From JBCBGF01 sp039820585 (GTDB lineage Bacteria; Pseudomonadota; Alphaproteobacteria; Rhodobacterales; Rhodobacteraceae), in contig JBCBPV010000063.1 in assembly GCA_039820585.1 (NCBI GenBank), positions 1 through 21,378 on the forward strand: a DNA stretch of 21,378 nucleotides. Reading direction: 5' to 3'. Positions within the stretch are counted from its first letter, which is position 1. Each line of letters opens with the position of its first letter. The translations under genes and the position numbers were made by a program. The notes beneath the pieces are model-generated. The model searched no databases. It worked only from the letters and a program-made list of their open reading frames with translations, and had not been told where the DNA came from. Positions 21,022 through 21,378 of this stretch are shown piece by piece.

Positions 21022-21378
21022 ATGGACCAAGGCTCACGCCCAGGCCAGATCAGGGGACAGATATCCGAGATTGCCGGCATGTGCCGCAATGGCTGGGAAA
21101 CCCTGCGCGACGAAGGGCCCGGCCAGCTGCAATTCTGGTTCATTGCTTTGCTGATCGGGACGGCGGCGGGCTTTGCGGCGCTGTTTTTCCGCAGGGGGAT
21201 CGAATGGTTGCAGGCCACGGTGTACGGGGCCGAAGACATCAAGATGATCCACTCGTTTGCAGAAACGCTGGAGTGGTATCACATTCTGATTATCCCGATC
21301 ATTGGCGGGTTGATCGTGGGGCTGATCCTGAACTGGTTCACCGATGATGGGCGCGTGCGCTCGGTCGCCGATGTGATC
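21022..21378 (+). CDS. ClC-family chloride channel/transporter, N-terminal part (runs off the right edge)
   Basis: 119 codons are inside the window. A polar cytosolic N-terminus (MDQGSRPGQIRGQISEIAG) is followed by the first long membrane helix (FWFIALLIGTAAGFAALFFRRGIEWLQ). A linker and second membrane segment come next: HILIIPIIGGLIVGLILNWF, then DGRVRSVADVI, which is the usual lead-in to the first ion-binding loop of ClC proteins. Members are Cl-/H+ antiporters or channels in the inner membrane. The selectivity motif GSGIP would lie just beyond the edge. ATG 21022 has only a weak upstream purine stretch. Divergent from the FAD oxidase. Confidence 0.85.
   Translation, partial: MDQGSRPGQIRGQISEIAGMCRNGWETLRDEGPGQLQFWFIALLIGTAAGFAALFFRRGIEWLQATVYGAEDIKMIHSFAETLEWYHILIIPIIGGLIVGLILNWFTDDGRVRSVADVI

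Overview
The window is about 21.4 kb of high-GC DNA. It looks like a Rhodobacterales (Roseobacter-clade) alphaproteobacterial chromosome. Evidence: a divergent metF/metR pair, an HvrA-type H-NS-family protein, MetG and ValS of alphaproteobacterial type, and a short GC-rich intergenic repeat in three copies that I associate with this order. This placement rests on recognising protein families, not on a database search.

Layout. 1-1816 (-): 5' two thirds of valS, interrupted in frame by a 93-bp GC-rich palindromic element. 1886-2662 (+): DUF3592 membrane protein. 2634-3065 (-) and 3186-4325 (+): divergent Lrp/AsnC regulator and ornithine-decarboxylase-like enzyme. 4415-5518 (+): DUF2235 hydrolase-like protein whose stop codon lies inside a repeat copy. 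5560-6912 (-): hotdog thioesterase and metF, facing metR (7001-7924, +) across a perfect 8-bp dyad. 8056-9320 (+): small STAS-like protein and an inositol-monophosphatase-family enzyme. 9371-10470 (-): GFA-domain protein and rhomboid protease, coupled by an ATGA overlap. 10565-11101 (+): exported TPR protein. 11073-12209 (-): family-61-type glycosyltransferase. 12400-12485 (+): tRNA-Leu(UAA).

12486-14651 is gene-poor. Its only convincing gene is an H-NS-family regulator (13479-13805). It also holds two strong terminator-like hairpins without an obvious parent gene and a 63-bp interrupted inverted repeat.

14652-17639 (+) is a tight four-gene operon: CysE-like hexapeptide acyltransferase, free-standing acyl carrier protein, short-chain dehydrogenase, and adenylate-forming ligase. 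A good sigma70-like promoter lies upstream. This is the best candidate for an undescribed system: the ligase could load an acid onto the ACP, the reductase could modify it, and the acyltransferase could deliver it to an acceptor. Beyond it are metG (17636-19357, -), a large repeat-derived hairpin, an FAD-linked D-lactate-dehydrogenase-like oxidase (19556-20929, -), and the start of a ClC chloride channel (21022 to the edge, +).

Most genes are housekeeping or small metabolic units. The unexplained structure is in the valS insertion, the three-copy repeat, the gene-poor 12.5-14.6 kb stretch and the acyltransferase-ACP-SDR-ligase operon.
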